A stretch of 29,753 bases of DNA, taken from positions 33,916 through 63,668 of the forward strand of contig DBRQ01000002.1 of assembly GCA_002306345.1 (NCBI GenBank), written 5' to 3'. The position numbers and the translations under genes are program-made. Positions 20,952 through 28,802 of this stretch are shown one piece after another. The notes beneath the pieces were generated by a model that was not told where the DNA came from, ran no database searches, and saw nothing but the letters and a program-made list of their open reading frames with translations. How positions within the stretch are numbered: position 1 is the first letter of the stretch; each line of letters starts with the position of its first letter. This DNA is from Candidatus Pacebacteria bacterium UBA1364. Lineage in GTDB: Bacteria; Patescibacteriota; Microgenomatia; UBA1400; PJMF01.

Positions 20952-21836
20952 TTATGAAGTTTCATTTTGCGCTACAAATTCCCGTATTTGCGTCCAAATT
21001 TCTGGCTGATCTTTCGCCACGGTCAAATTGGCTAAGAGCCAACCTAAGGGGCAACCACCATCTAAATAAACACCAGCTGGCTCATGTACCAATACTTTGT
21101 GATCAAGCGCCAAGGCTTGCACAGTATCGGTAATATAAAGTTCGCCTGAATTGGGATTAACCGTTTGTTTTGCTAAAATGGGCCAAATTTCGGGCCCAAA
21201 AATATATTTACTAATATTAACCAAATTGGAAGGCGCCTGACCGAGAGCAGGTTTTTCAATAATTCGCTGCAAAAATTGCCAACCACCCTCCCAAACACTT
21301 TCAACTACACCATATTTATGCAATAGTTCGGTAGGTTTATGCACACAAGTCACGGCTGCTTGAGCAGCAGAATGCTTAAAACCATCAATCATTTTAGCAA
21401 TTTCACTAGTTTGATTACTTGAATAAACAAAATCATCTCCCATCAAAACCAAAAAAGCTTCTTCATCTTTAACGTAATCTTTAGCTAACATCACTGGTAC
21501 CGCCGTGCCGTAGGGATCACTATCTTTTTGTTTCACAAAATGAAATTGCGCTTTTTGGTGTAAACCACTAATTTGTTTATATAAATCTTCCTTATGAGTA
21601 GCGAGTAAATACTCACGCAAGCGTTGGTTTTCACGATAAAAATGTAAAACTTGATAATTATGGACGTTAACCACAAAAATAATGTCCTCAATGCCTGCCT
21701 TAACGCAGTCATCCACTACATAATCAATTAAAGGCCGTTCCAAAATGGGTAGCATTTCTTTTTGAATAGTTTTAGTAATTGGCAAAAAGCGAGTGCCAAA
21801 GCCAGCGCAAGTAATAATTGCTTTTCTAATTTTCAT
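20952..21836 (-). CDS. galU: UTP--glucose-1-phosphate uridylyltransferase
   Basis: This enzyme makes UDP-glucose from UTP and glucose 1-phosphate for glycolipid and polysaccharide synthesis. The 294 residues carry the nucleotide-binding signature AGFGTRFLPITKTIQKEMLP (residues 10-29), FVVNVHNYQVLHFY, the metal-site MGDDFVY, IIEKPALGQAPSNLVNISKY, ELYITDTVQAL and the terminal YLDGGCPLGWL. All match bacterial GalU in order and size. The ATG at 21836 gives the usual MKIRKAIITCAG start; a GTG three codons upstream is less likely. It lies downstream of the LacD-like aldolase gene, suggesting a sugar-phosphate theme. Confidence 0.95.
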   Translation of the reverse strand: MKIRKAIITCAGFGTRFLPITKTIQKEMLPILERPLIDYVVDDCVKAGIEDIIFVVNVHNYQVLHFYRENQRLREYLLATHKEDLYKQISGLHQKAQFHFVKQKDSDPYGTAVPVMLAKDYVKDEEAFLVLMGDDFVYSSNQTSEIAKMIDGFKHSAAQAAVTCVHKPTELLHKYGVVESVWEGGWQFLQRIIEKPALGQAPSNLVNISKYIFGPEIWPILAKQTVNPNSGELYITDTVQALALDHKVLVHEPAGVYLDGGCPLGWLLANLTVAKDQPEIWTQIREFVAQNETS

Positions 21837-21887
21837 AAGCCCCACGAGTCTAATGTATTTTACTTATTTTATAAAGGTTTAATTCGT

Positions 21888-22766
21888 TTAATGTATTGCT
21901 AAACTTTCTGAGGCGATGCGGTTTAATTCCATCAGACGATCTCTAACAACTGTAGCAATATATTTGTTAATTCCCTCTAAATCTAAGCTCTGATCGCTAC
22001 GACGATAAGTGGGCAACTCTTGCCACAACGTTTCTCCTAAACAGTAGCCTTTAGCTCCATTTTCCATAGCCATACGAAATTTTTCCTTAAAAACATCATA
22101 ACTGTCTCGCTCATCTGCCATAACTAAGCACGGCACATCTAGTTCACTGACAATAGTAGCCATTGCTAATGGATCAGACGGATTTTGAATGACTAAAATG
22201 TCTACCAAAGATCTTAATTCTTGAATGGCAAAAAGCTGATCACAAGCAAAGTCAACAACGTTGACTTTGGATTTTTGGTCTTTTGGTAACACAAATTGAG
22301 CGTAATCATAAATTTTGAGTTTCAGTAAAAAATCAATGTTCAACATTTGAGAATATTCTCGAATTTCAGCTAGCAACTGTTTCTTTTCAATCGCTTTAGC
22401 TTCGCTTGGATGGAAATCAAGCTCCAATTTGGCCAAAGCATAATTATTGCTAATTTCTTCTAGACTAAAATTGGGAAAAAGTAGGGGCATGCTATCTGGC
22501 AAATTTTCCCTGTCTTGTTGTAGAGATAATAAGGCTCCAGCATTTTTGGCTTTTTGGTCTAAAAATTTAAAAGTGTAAATTGGATCAAAAATGATACCAG
22601 TAACCTCTTTACTTAAAGTGAGTAATTGACGATTAATTGCGTCAAGCAAGACAATATTGTCTGGTAAAGATAAATCCAAACCTAAGCTGTGGGCCAAATC
22701 ACGATTATGATCAAGCTCAAGAATAGCAAACCAACCAGCACTACTTTGTAAATAGTTAGAATGCAT
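21888..22766 (-). CDS. Class I aldolase-like TIM-barrel protein (LacD/DUF2090-like)
   Basis: The 292 residues look like a TIM barrel of the tagatose-1,6-bisphosphate aldolase (LacD) or DUF2090 kind. Supporting parts are ILELDHNRDLAHSLGL at the N-terminus, ITGIIFDPIYTF-like strand (VTGIIFDPIYTF), the candidate Schiff-base lysine strand DFLLKLKIYDY, and the family-like end CLVMADERDSYDVFKEKFRM followed by AMENGAKGYCLGETLWQ. These aldolases cleave ketose phosphates. The exact substrate is not clear, and a non-catalytic role cannot be ruled out. A GTG at 22784 would add six residues, but ATG 22766 is preferred. The gene lies between pnp and galU. Confidence 0.72.
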   Translation of the reverse strand: MHSNYLQSSAGWFAILELDHNRDLAHSLGLDLSLPDNIVLLDAINRQLLTLSKEVTGIIFDPIYTFKFLDQKAKNAGALLSLQQDRENLPDSMPLLFPNFSLEEISNNYALAKLELDFHPSEAKAIEKKQLLAEIREYSQMLNIDFLLKLKIYDYAQFVLPKDQKSKVNVVDFACDQLFAIQELRSLVDILVIQNPSDPLAMATIVSELDVPCLVMADERDSYDVFKEKFRMAMENGAKGYCLGETLWQELPTYRRSDQSLDLEGINKYIATVVRDRLMELNRIASESLAIH

Positions 22767-22840
22767 AACAAAAATAGTATACACGATACATAGAATAGAT
22801 ACGAAAAATCACTACCAAAATGACTAGGCGCGAAAAAAGC

Positions 22841-25120
22841 CTAATATCTTCTGCCGCCATTATTACTTCGCCCACCAAAGGAAGGGCGTCGCTTATAATG
22901 AGTACCATTGTTGCTAGTACGACGACCGTTATCTTCACGTTCGCCACGGGCTGCAGCTCGTTCTTTTTGCTGTTGTTCTTGCTCTTTACTAAGCATCGTT
23001 AAGGCAACTTTGCCTTCAAGATTGTATTCTTTGACTCGCACATGAACTGAATCACCAACTTTATAAAGATCATTGGCGTCTTTGACGTACTCGCCAGACA
23101 TGTTGGAAACATGCACTAAACCTTCACGGCCAGGTAAATATTCTACAAACATCCCATAACCTTCAACTCTAGTAACAGTACCATCAAATTCATCATCAAC
23201 AACCACTTCACGAATAATGTCTGTAATCATTTGCATAGCTTTATCAATGGCAAGCTGGTTCGGAGAAGAAATATTAATCACCCCACTTTTATTTTCTTTA
23301 TCTTCTTCGACATTCACTTCCGCGCCAGATTTTTCAATGATGTCTTTAATGACACTACCACCAGTGCCAATCACCGCACCGATTTTTTCAGCGGGAATAG
23401 TAAGCTGGGCAACTTTTGGAGCGTATGGACTCAGGGATTTTCTCGGTTGCGCAATACATTTAAGCATTTCGTCCATGATGTGCATACGACCCTCACGAGC
23501 TTGACCAAGAGCTTTAACTAAAATTTCTTTGGGAATACCTTTAAGTTTGATATCCATTTGAATAGCAGTGATACCCTCTTTGGTACCAGCCACTTTAAAA
23601 TCCATATCTCCAACGTGATCTTCTAAACCTTGAATATCAGAAAGGATCACGAATTTTTCACCGTCAGATATTAAACCCATGGCAATACCTGCAACGGGTT
23701 TTTTAATTGGGACGCCAGCAGCCATTAAAGCCATAGTGGAACCACAAACTGAGGCCTGAGAAGTCGAACCATTAGAACTCATAATTTCACTCACGACATG
23801 AATAGTGTAAGGAAATTCTTCTTGACTAGGAATCATCGGCATCAAGGCACGTTGTGCGAGGGCACCATGACCAATTTCACGACGTTTAGGATAGCCAATC
23901 CGTCCTGCTTCACCAGAAGCATAAGGAGGCATATTATAGTGATGAAAATAATGATGAGTTTGCTCTCCTGCCATATCTTCAACCAATTGACCCAAAGAAG
24001 GATCGCCTAAAGTCACCACTGTTAAAGCTTGAGTGGCACCGCGTTTAAACATGGCGCTGCCATGCACTCTAGGTAATAAGTCTACCTCACACCAAATCGG
24101 TCTAATTTGCGTGGTGTTGCGACCATCTGGACGAACACCATCTTCAAGAATCATGCGACGAGCTTCTTCATTCATGAGCTCACGAAATATATCAGTTAAT
24201 AAACTTTCTGTTAATTCGCTTACTTCACCTTCAGCTAATTTGGCATTTTCTTCTTTTATAATAGTGGCTACTAATTCGTCTAAACCAGTTGGTTCAAGCA
24301 CGCCTTCTTTTTTAACCATCTCACTGATTTGAGTTTGGTAGCTACTCGCTAAATGGTGGATAAGAGCTTGTTTTTTTGCTACTTTTTCCGGGTCTTCTGT
24401 TGCCACTAGGACTACTTTTTCTTTGCCAACTTCCGCTACAATCTGCTCAATTTGAACACAAATTTTACTCGCTTCTTCTTGAGCACGCAGTAGTGCTTCA
24501 ATCATCACCTCTTCAACCACTTCATTGGCGCCTGCCTCAACCATCACAATGGAATTTGCAGAAGCAGAAACAATTAAATCTAAATCATTTTTTTCTATCT
24601 GGCTGCGCAAAGGATTAATAATAAATTGTTTGTTTTCACCTAAACTAAGACGCATTCCTGCCACTGGGCCATCAAAAGGAATATCAGAAATTTGCAAAGC
24701 AATGCCAGTGCCAAGTAAAGCAATCACGTCTGGCTCATTTTCGCCATCATATGACAAAACTGTGCTAATCACTTGCACTTCATTGGTAATGCCATCGGGA
24801 AAAAGTGGACGCATGGTGCGATCAATTATTCGAGCACGTAAAACCGAATCGTCACTAGGACGACCATCACGTTTGACCCAACGCGAACCTTTAATGATGC
24901 CGCCAGCATATAATTTTTCCACAAATTCAACAGATAATGGGAAATAGCCTAAACTGACTTGTCTGCCGAGAGCAACAGTAGTATGCACTACTGTCTCGCC
25001 GCAAGTAGCCAAAACAGCGGCGTTCACTTGTTCACTAAATTTGCCAATTTCTATATGAATGACTTTGTCACCCACGGTAATATCTTTCTTATAAGTATTA
25101 CCATACTTGGGATAAGACAT
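22841..25120 (-). CDS. pnp: Polyribonucleotide nucleotidyltransferase (PNPase)
   Basis: PNPase degrades RNA 3'-5' using phosphate. The 759 residues show two RNase PH domains separated by a helical linker (first: VNAAVLATCGETVVHTTVAL, GSRWVKRDGRPSDDSVLRAR as a continuing block; second: FKRGATQALTVVTLG, GEAGRIGYPKRREIGHGALA), a KH domain (IPAEKIGAVIGTGGSVIKDI) and an S1 domain (GMFVEYLPGREGLVHVSNMS). A Gly/Arg/Asn-rich tail (GTHYKRRPSFGGRSNNGGRR) ends the protein. The frame is open upstream to 25228, but that part encodes the leader hairpin and no family sequence, so ATG 25120 is used. It follows rpsO, the common bacterial order, and has its own promoter. Confidence 0.97.
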   Translation of the reverse strand: MSYPKYGNTYKKDITVGDKVIHIEIGKFSEQVNAAVLATCGETVVHTTVALGRQVSLGYFPLSVEFVEKLYAGGIIKGSRWVKRDGRPSDDSVLRARIIDRTMRPLFPDGITNEVQVISTVLSYDGENEPDVIALLGTGIALQISDIPFDGPVAGMRLSLGENKQFIINPLRSQIEKNDLDLIVSASANSIVMVEAGANEVVEEVMIEALLRAQEEASKICVQIEQIVAEVGKEKVVLVATEDPEKVAKKQALIHHLASSYQTQISEMVKKEGVLEPTGLDELVATIIKEENAKLAEGEVSELTESLLTDIFRELMNEEARRMILEDGVRPDGRNTTQIRPIWCEVDLLPRVHGSAMFKRGATQALTVVTLGDPSLGQLVEDMAGEQTHHYFHHYNMPPYASGEAGRIGYPKRREIGHGALAQRALMPMIPSQEEFPYTIHVVSEIMSSNGSTSQASVCGSTMALMAAGVPIKKPVAGIAMGLISDGEKFVILSDIQGLEDHVGDMDFKVAGTKEGITAIQMDIKLKGIPKEILVKALGQAREGRMHIMDEMLKCIAQPRKSLSPYAPKVAQLTIPAEKIGAVIGTGGSVIKDIIEKSGAEVNVEEDKENKSGVINISSPNQLAIDKAMQMITDIIREVVVDDEFDGTVTRVEGYGMFVEYLPGREGLVHVSNMSGEYVKDANDLYKVGDSVHVRVKEYNLEGKVALTMLSKEQEQQQKERAAARGEREDNGRRTSNNGTHYKRRPSFGGRSNNGGRRY

Positions 25121-25178
25121 ATTTTTTCTTTCTTGTCCTTTTTGATAGAGGACGATTAAGGGAAATTCAAAGGGGAGT

Positions 25179-25226
25179 GAGTATTCTGAAAAGAAGAGAA
25201 AAGCTTCTCGTCTTTTTTGAATCCTC
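25179..25226 (-). promoter_or_regulatory. Long irregular hairpin in the pnp leader
   Basis: Bases 25179-25200 and 25205-25226 pair as GAG/CTC, ATTC/GAAT, AAAAGA/TCTTTT and GAGAA/TTCTC, interrupted by three symmetric mismatched positions, around a 4-nt loop: 18 pairs. A second hairpin (CTCAAG/CTTGAG, 25224-25242) abuts it. In E. coli the pnp leader hairpin is cut by RNase III and then used by PNPase to control its own mRNA; this structure may be the equivalent. Confidence 0.7.
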
Positions 25227-25264
25227 AAGAACTCACCTTGAGTTTCCTAACTAATACAGGAGCT

Positions 25265-25273
25265 ATTATAACA
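25265..25273 (-). promoter_or_regulatory. Extended -10 promoter of pnp (TGTTATAAT)
   Basis: On the minus strand TGTTATAAT lies in the rpsO-pnp spacer, identical to the ssrA -10. It would give a pnp leader of about 138 nt that contains the long hairpin. Confidence 0.65.
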
Positions 25274-25296
25274 GATGTAGCCAAAATAGGTAAAAA

Positions 25297-25566
25297 CTAT
25301 TTACTTAAGCCAAGTTTATTGATTAGTTTGCGATAACGCTCTTCACTTCTTGAAAGTAAGAAATTTAACAAACGACGTCTCTTAGCAATCTGCTTCAATA
25401 AGCCTTTGCGAGAATGATTGTCTTTTTTATGTTGCTTAAGATGCTCAGTCAATTGCTCAATTGAAAAAGTTAACAAAGCCACCTGTACCTCAGGGGAACC
25501 AGTGTCACCCTCAAAAAGAGCAAAGTCCTTGATGATTGAAGCTTTATTTTGTTTTGCTAATGCCAT
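25297..25566 (-). CDS. rpsO: 30S ribosomal protein S15
   Basis: The 89 residues are the normal length. The sequence shows the family blocks DTGSPEVQVALLTFSIEQLT (about residues 20-39), HKKDNHSRKGLLKQIAKRRR and LLNFLLSRSEERYRKLINKL. S15 binds 16S rRNA early and organises the central domain of the small subunit; in several bacteria it also represses its own mRNA. An AAAGG Shine-Dalgarno site lies about 8 nt before the ATG. The gene has its own extended -10 upstream and lies between infB and pnp, the usual order of this translation and RNA-decay cluster. Confidence 0.98.
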   Translation of the reverse strand: MALAKQNKASIIKDFALFEGDTGSPEVQVALLTFSIEQLTEHLKQHKKDNHSRKGLLKQIAKRRRLLNFLLSRSEERYRKLINKLGLSK

Positions 25567-25640
25567 AATTTCCTTTCGCCTTTAAATTCCTAGTCAGCTT
25601 AAACCAAGAACCAAAGTAAGCATCGTTAATAGTGGGGCTT

Positions 25641-25649
25641 ATTATATCA
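25641..25649 (-). promoter_or_regulatory. Extended -10 promoter of rpsO (TGATATAAT)
   Basis: On the minus strand TGATATAAT lies in the 108-bp infB-rpsO spacer and would give a leader of about 70 nt before rpsO, which also has a Shine-Dalgarno site. It matches the -10 of the uracil-DNA glycosylase gene. Confidence 0.65.
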
Positions 25650-25674
25650 CGAATTGCCGATTACAAAGCTATAA

Positions 25675-27159
25675 TCAGCTTTCTTTTTTATAGGCCACAA
25701 TTAAATCACCTACTTGAAAATCAATTTTTTTATTTTTGAAAGTTAAACCACCTTCGTTTTTGGTGCCAATACGCTCAATTTCATCTTTACCGTGTTTCAT
25801 GGTTTTAAGCACTGGATTGGCAATAATTGTTTCACCACGCTTAAGATGCAATAAATCAGTTTTTTTTATTTCACCAGTTTTGACTCTCACTCCGGCAATC
25901 GTTTCACCTTTCATGGTAAAAATTTGCAAAATTTCCGCTTCGCCAGTGACCACCTCGTCAAAAGTAGCATCAAGCAATTTCAACATGCTTTGTTGTAAAT
26001 CTTCAATCAAATGATAGATGATGTTATATTCTTTAATTTTTACCCCCATATTTTTTGCAATTTTTTTCTGGGTATTATTAACTTTAACGTTAAAAGCAAT
26101 TAAAAGTACTTTACCATCACGAGCTAATTCCATATCTTGCTCAGTAATTTGACCTACTCCACAAGCAATCACTTCCACACTGTCTTTGTCTAAACTTTGC
26201 AGAATTGCTTCCAATGTACCTTTCACATCGGCCTTAATGATCAATTTAATTTTTTCTTTTTTACCCAACATAAAATCTAAGTCTATGTTTTCCCAATTAA
26301 TTTCGTCACTTAGATGAAAAGATTTTTCTAATTCCCCGGTGCGACTAAATTCGTTGGTTAAATCTTGATTATAGTTAGCATGAGCATCACGAATCACACT
26401 ACCCACCTCGGGCACTGCATCTAAACCAATAATTTCAGCTGGTTCTCCTGGTAAAACTTGTTGCATGGCTTGACCATTCTCATTCTCTAGCAAGCGCACT
26501 CGACCGGCAATATTATCGACAATTAAATCTTGGTGAATCACTAAAGTACCAGCACGGACGATAACGTGTGCTATTGGCCCTTTATTTTTTTCTTTAGTTG
26601 ACTCAAGTACCACCGCTTCTAGAGGAGCACTTGGATCAGCTCGCAGTTCAAGTAAATCCGTCATAGCAATAATTATTTCTAACAATTTATCAATGCCAGC
26701 GCCAGTTTTAGCAGAAATTTCTACCACCTCGATATCCCCACCATATTCTTGGACCAAAACACCAGCTTCGGCCAACTGACTTTTAACTACTTCCAAATGT
26801 AAATCTGGTAAATCAATTTTATTAATCGCTACAATGAAAGGTACTTTGCTTTCCTTGATAAAACGAATTGATTCAAGCGTCTGAGGCTTAACGCCATCAT
26901 TGGCTGCCACTACTAAAATAACTAAATCAGTCACTTGCGCTCCACGTTGGCGCATTTTGTTAAAAGCAGCATGTCCAGGGGTATCAATAAAAGTAATTTT
27001 CTGCCCCTGAAATTCAATCTGATAAGCGCCAATGTGTTGGGTAATTCCACCGGCTTCACGAGAGACAAGATTAGAATGACGAATAAAATCCAAGAGCGAA
27101 GTCTTGCCGTGATCGACATGACCCATAATGGTAATAATTGGCGCTCTTTTTTGCATCAT
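25675..27159 (-). CDS. infB: Translation initiation factor IF-2, short form
   Basis: IF-2 is the GTPase that places initiator tRNA on the ribosome. The 494 residues begin almost directly at the G domain: G1 GHVDHGKTSL (about residues 12-21), switch REAGGITQHIGAYQI, G3 DTPGHAAF, G4 NKID and G5 SAKTGAGIDKL. Domains II to IV follow (VIVRAGTLVIHQDLIV; KLIIKADVKGTLEAI; GETIAGVRVKTGEIKKTD). The long N-terminal region of most bacterial IF-2 proteins (about 740-890 residues in total) is absent, as in mitochondrial and other short forms. It starts 24 nt after the nusA stop with no Shine-Dalgarno site, so coupling to nusA translation is likely. Two ATG codons are adjacent (27159 and 27156). Confidence 0.96.
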   Translation of the reverse strand: MMQKRAPIITIMGHVDHGKTSLLDFIRHSNLVSREAGGITQHIGAYQIEFQGQKITFIDTPGHAAFNKMRQRGAQVTDLVILVVAANDGVKPQTLESIRFIKESKVPFIVAINKIDLPDLHLEVVKSQLAEAGVLVQEYGGDIEVVEISAKTGAGIDKLLEIIIAMTDLLELRADPSAPLEAVVLESTKEKNKGPIAHVIVRAGTLVIHQDLIVDNIAGRVRLLENENGQAMQQVLPGEPAEIIGLDAVPEVGSVIRDAHANYNQDLTNEFSRTGELEKSFHLSDEINWENIDLDFMLGKKEKIKLIIKADVKGTLEAILQSLDKDSVEVIACGVGQITEQDMELARDGKVLLIAFNVKVNNTQKKIAKNMGVKIKEYNIIYHLIEDLQQSMLKLLDATFDEVVTGEAEILQIFTMKGETIAGVRVKTGEIKKTDLLHLKRGETIIANPVLKTMKHGKDEIERIGTKNEGGLTFKNKKIDFQVGDLIVAYKKES

Positions 27160-27183
27160 AACTTAAATTTATTTCTGAGTTGC

Positions 27184-28434
27184 TTAGACTCCGCGTTTAG
27201 TTTCTTGTTCCAAATACTCAGCCACTTTCGCTAAAAGAATTTTTTGGTCAACTTCATTAATTTCGTTCATATTGACCCATTTATCTCTAAATCTAACTAA
27301 ATCTGCTAAAGTAGTTAATTTATGCTGAATCAAAACTTCTCGAGTATCAGCTTGTAAATCAAAGGTATCAATTTCATAGTCTTCTTTACCCGTTACAGCT
27401 GATTGAACCTGACCAGCAGCCGACTTGACGGTGATTTGATAGCCAGTTAATTTCGCGGCTAAACGAACATTTTGGCCACCACGACCAATAACCAGTGACA
27501 ATTGATCATCCGGAGCAGTTACTGTCACTAAACGAGATTTACTATCAATGTCAATTTTTAAACCTTCAGCCGGTGCTAAGGCAGCCTGGAGCAACAAGCG
27601 ATCATCGGCTGAAAAAGGAATAATATCAACTTTTTCATTATTAAGTTCTTCAATCACTTTTTGCACCCGCACCCCGCGCTGGCCCACACAGGAACCAACT
27701 GGATCAACGCCATCCTGGGTAGATTTGACAGTTAATTTAGTGCGCACTCCAGCCTCGCGGGCAATAGCCACAATTTCGACAGCTCCTGAAGATACTTCTG
27801 GTACTTCACGTTCAAAAAGTTTACTGACTAAAGAAGCAGTAGCACGAGTAACGATAATTTGCTCCCCATGCGGAGTTTCACTAATTTCTTTAATCAACAC
27901 CGCGAGACGTTGATTTAACCGATAAAATTCACCGCGCATTTGTTCTTCTGGAGGCATAACTGCCTGACCACGACCAATATCCATAATCACACTGCGACCT
28001 TGCATACGTAACACTTGACCTGTCACCACCTCACCAATGCGATCTCTGTAAGCAGCAATGATAGTATCGTGTTCACTCCTTCTAATCCGTTGTAAAATCA
28101 CCTGTTTAGCAGTTTGAGCGGCAATACGGCCAAAACCGGCTGGTGTAACGTCCTCTGCCTTTTTTTCATCCCATTCTAAAACTTCCAAGTTTTCTGCATC
28201 TTGCTTAATAATAGGAGCTTTAAAAATACGAGCCGCCCCGTTATTCTCATCTAAATCAACATAATAATAAAAGCTCTCATCAAGATCACCCATTTGTTTA
28301 CGATAAGCTGACACTAAAGCTTGACGAATGGCTTCATAAATATCTGCTGGATCAATTTTGCGCTCAGTAGCAATTTGATTGATAGCAGCGGCAAATTCAG
28401 TTCTGGATAAATTAGCATTTTGTACAATCGCCAT
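27184..28434 (-). CDS. nusA: Transcription elongation/antitermination factor NusA
   Basis: NusA binds RNA polymerase and controls pausing and termination. The 416 residues include the N-terminal polymerase-binding domain (ATERKIDPADIYEAIRQALV), an S1 domain (GEVVTGQVLRMQGRSVIMDI), and KH domains with VGSCVGQRGVRVQKVIEELN and LVIGRGGQNVRLAAKLTGYQ. A short C-terminal helical part of about 60 residues follows (ADTREVLIQHKLTTLADLVR). The family's size is normal and the order nusA-infB is conserved widely, though rimP and the YlxR/L7Ae genes often found around it are absent. The start ATG lies 7 nt after a folded leader element. Confidence 0.97.
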   Translation of the reverse strand: MAIVQNANLSRTEFAAAINQIATERKIDPADIYEAIRQALVSAYRKQMGDLDESFYYYVDLDENNGAARIFKAPIIKQDAENLEVLEWDEKKAEDVTPAGFGRIAAQTAKQVILQRIRRSEHDTIIAAYRDRIGEVVTGQVLRMQGRSVIMDIGRGQAVMPPEEQMRGEFYRLNQRLAVLIKEISETPHGEQIIVTRATASLVSKLFEREVPEVSSGAVEIVAIAREAGVRTKLTVKSTQDGVDPVGSCVGQRGVRVQKVIEELNNEKVDIIPFSADDRLLLQAALAPAEGLKIDIDSKSRLVTVTAPDDQLSLVIGRGGQNVRLAAKLTGYQITVKSAAGQVQSAVTGKEDYEIDTFDLQADTREVLIQHKLTTLADLVRFRDKWVNMNEINEVDQKILLAKVAEYLEQETKRGV

Positions 28435-28441
28435 AAATTCA

Positions 28442-28519
28442 TAATTTAATCTTCCTTCTCATGATCTCTGGAGCGGATTTATCCGCTGCGATGTTCAAAT
28501 GCATCGTTAGATTAAATTA
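28442..28519 (-). promoter_or_regulatory. Structured leader element directly before nusA
   Basis: An 11-bp perfect outer stem, TAATTTAATCT (28442-28452) with AGATTAAATTA (28509-28519), encloses two hairpins: AGCGGAT/ATCCGCT (28472-28487) and CGATG/CATCG (28489-28506). In the mRNA this is a multibranch fold of 78 nt ending 7 nt before the nusA ATG. A GAAGGA lies unpaired between the second hairpin and the closing strand. I do not recognise it as a known riboswitch. Confidence 0.65.
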
Positions 28520-28731
28520 TTCCTTTCTATATTTTTATTTTTACGTTCTTAATTTTAGTTGATTTCAGTGCATTAAAATAAATCCGTGAAGCGAGCTGAT
28601 AAATAAATATAAATAAGCAATATATCTATAAAACAGCAAGTCCACCAAGCAAAACAAAGATTGTTAACTCAAAAAAGCAAACAATTCTAGTGTAACGTGA
28701 CTCATTTTAATGTACTAAGACAACTACTTAT

Positions 28732-28761
28732 AAAAAAAGGACTTGTTTCTCAACAGTCCTT
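28732..28761 (-). terminator. Intrinsic terminator between dnaJ and nusA
   Basis: AAGGACT (28737-28743) pairs with AGTCCTT (28755-28761) around an 11-nt loop that can pair partly. On the minus strand the stem is followed by a run of seven T. It ends dnaJ transcription, and also any transcript begun at the -10 element at 28786-28794. Confidence 0.8.
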
Positions 28762-28785
28762 CCCTTAATTAAACAACTGGAGGAT

Positions 28786-28794
28786 ATTATAACA
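28786..28794 (-). promoter_or_regulatory. Extended -10 (TGTTATAAT) just downstream of dnaJ
   Basis: The same nonamer as the ssrA and pnp -10 elements lies 9 nt after the dnaJ stop. With the terminator at 28732-28761 it would produce an RNA of about 50 nt, or reach nusA by read-through. The rest of the 368-bp spacer 28435-28802 holds the nusA leader fold and AT-rich sequence in which I see no gene. Confidence 0.5.
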
Positions 28795-28802
28795 AAAAAA
28801 AC

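Noticed and set aside
22785..22840. Terminator after pnp (TAGGC/GCCTA)
   Set aside because: The stem has only 5 bp, overlaps the pnp stop, and has no T run on the minus strand.
25121..25228. N-terminal extension of PNPase from TTG 25228
   Set aside because: It encodes the leader hairpin, has no family similarity, and the standard PNPase start MSYPKYG lies at 25120.
28641..28647. TCCACCA as a tRNA 3' end
   Set aside because: No T arm or acceptor partner can be drawn on the plus strand, so it is chance.
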